Assembly (NCBI GenBank): GCA_003508605.1 | Contig: DNUB01000018.1 | Coordinates: forward strand, 1 to 5,913 | Length of the DNA stretch: 5,913 bases | From: Oscillospiraceae bacterium | GTDB lineage: Bacteria > Bacillota > Clostridia > Oscillospirales > Ruminococcaceae | Direction: 5' to 3' | Shown: positions 5,574 through 5,913 of the stretch, piece after piece | How the letters are laid out: each line of letters opens with the position of its first letter | Numbering within the stretch: position 1 is the stretch's first letter | The notes under the pieces: generated by a model | Seen by the model: only the letters and a program-made list of their open reading frames with translations | Database searches by the model: none | What the model was told of the DNA's origin: nothing | Program-made: the position numbers and the translations under genes

Positions 5574-5602
5574 AGTATACCTTTTTTCTCTGCGGTAGTC
5601 AA
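5574..5602 (-). promoter_or_regulatory. Strong sigma-A promoter of the M42 operon
   Basis: On the minus strand TTGACT (5597-5602) is followed by a 17-nt spacer and TATACT (5574-5579). These are 5/6 matches to the -35 and -10 consensus at optimal spacing. Transcription would begin near 5567, giving a leader of about 95 nt before ATG 5472. No strong operator-like palindrome overlaps it, so expression may be largely constitutive. Confidence 0.85.
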
Positions 5603-5628
5603 CATAATTGGGATAGAAGGATTGACAA
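5601..5628 (-). promoter_or_regulatory. Possible second, weaker promoter abutting the main one
   Basis: TTGTCA (5623-5628), a 16-nt spacer and TATGTT (5601-5606) form a weaker sigma-A-like element on the minus strand. Its -10 shares bases with the -35 of the main promoter, so the two could not be occupied at once. The -10 matches consensus at only 4/6, and chance is a real alternative in this AT-rich DNA. Confidence 0.35.
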
Positions 5629-5653
5629 AAATATAACGAAAAGGCGGGAGGGG

Positions 5654-5672
5654 TTTAAGCATTTTGCTTAAA
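5654..5672. repeat. 7-bp perfect inverted repeat (TTTAAGC / GCTTAAA)
   Basis: Arms at 5654-5660 and 5666-5672 flank a 5-nt loop. No T-run follows on either strand, so it is not a clear terminator. It lies about 30 bp upstream of the promoter elements and could be a protein-binding palindrome or a chance structure. Confidence 0.4.
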
Positions 5673-5766
5673 AAGCAGGATAATACCGATTTAATGCCTG
5701 ACCGGAAATAGACAATCTTTGCGGTCTGATTTTTCAAGTACCTGCAGAAAACGCCCGACAGTTCAT

Positions 5767-5805
5767 AAAAAAGAAAAAACCTCGGAAAGAATTTCCAAGG
5801 TTTTT
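5767..5805 (-). terminator. Rho-independent terminator of the rpsI transcript
   Basis: On the minus strand CCTTGGAAA and TTTCCGAGG (outer stem ends at 5800 and 5780) form a 9-bp stem with one T-G wobble and a 3-nt TTC loop. Flanking A5/T5 extends the stem. Six T, one C and six more T follow (5779 down to 5767). It starts 25-30 nt after the rpsI stop, the expected place for the end of the rplM-rpsI operon. Confidence 0.92.
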
Positions 5806-5830
5806 GTATTTTGTTTTCCAAAGCTTCCGG

Positions 5831-5913
5831 TTATCTCTTTGAGAACTGAGGAGCACGGCGTGCAGCCTTTAAGCCGTACTTCTTTCTCTCCTTCATTCTG
5901 GGGTCGCGGGTCA
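5831..5913 (-). CDS. rpsI: 30S ribosomal protein S9, C-terminal end (partial)
   Basis: The minus strand from the window edge reads TRDPRMKERKKYGLKAARRA followed by PQFSKR and a TAA stop (5831-5833). This is the highly conserved C-terminal tail of bacterial S9, a small-subunit protein whose final Lys-Arg reaches into the ribosomal P site near tRNA. Only the last 26 codons plus two bases are present; the start lies beyond 5913. In Firmicutes rpsI is normally the second gene of the rplM-rpsI operon, which fits the strong terminator just downstream. It is a reliable chromosomal anchor for the window. Confidence 0.97.
   Translation of the reverse strand, partial: TRDPRMKERKKYGLKAARRAPQFSKR

Larger units (their letters stand above)
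5473..5830 (-). other. Intergenic region between rpsI and the M42 operon
   Basis: These 358 bases contain, in transcription order, the rpsI terminator (5767-5805), a stretch of about 100 nt with no gene, a hairpin (5654-5672), tandem promoter-like elements (5574-5628) and an untranslated leader of about 95 nt with an AATAGCTATT palindrome. I see no known riboswitch architecture or small RNA gene. An open frame runs across much of it but spans both terminator and promoter and is not credible as a gene. Confidence 0.6.

Noticed and set aside
5498..5821. A 107-codon minus-strand open frame between rpsI and the M42 genes
   Set aside because: It runs through the rpsI terminator and the M42 promoter, has no ribosome binding site and resembles no protein family.
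1..5913. CRISPR array, tRNA, IS element, phage or defence genes
   Set aside because: No regularly spaced repeats, tRNA-like cloverleaf, transposase or nuclease-type defence gene was found on reading both strands. YicC is a widespread housekeeping nuclease.

Overview
The window looks like ordinary chromosomal sequence from a Clostridia-type Firmicute. Support for this comes from strong AGGAGG-like ribosome binding sites, a near-consensus sigma-A promoter, moderate GC content, and a gene set typical of gut Clostridia (tandem M42 peptidases, a methionine gamma-lyase/'aluminium resistance' family protein, YicC/YloC). The exact genus cannot be read from the sequence.

Every convincing gene lies on the minus strand, so the biological order runs from high to low coordinates. 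It begins with the last codons of rpsI (ribosomal protein S9, 5831-5913), followed by a textbook Rho-independent terminator (5767-5805). A new transcription unit then starts at a strong promoter (-35 at 5597-5602, -10 at 5574-5579) and gives a leader of about 95 nt. Two tandem M42-family metallopeptidase paralogues follow, 11 nt apart. After a 126-nt gap comes a GNAT-family acetyltransferase with a TTG start. After a further 163-nt gap comes a PLP-dependent methionine gamma-lyase-family protein, tightly coupled to yicC (14 nt apart, with the yicC ribosome binding site just after the stop codon). No clear terminator separates any of these five genes, so read-through from the 5597 promoter is possible. 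The longer gaps could also hide weaker promoters.

The last 226 bases (1-226, downstream of yicC) hold no convincing gene but are packed with inverted repeats. One is a good terminator hairpin for the plus strand, implying a convergent gene just left of the window. The rest looks like a structured, possibly multicopy, intergenic element.

Functionally the genes are housekeeping and peptide or amino-acid metabolism: peptide trimming (M42), sulfur amino-acid/PLP chemistry, an acetyltransferase of unknown substrate, and an RNA-processing endonuclease (YicC). I see no phage, IS, CRISPR or defence system. The most interesting material is the palindrome-rich tail, a GTGCGGYTTA motif shared by two intergenic gaps, and the divergent active-site motifs of the two M42 paralogues. 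None of these amounts to a demonstrated new system.
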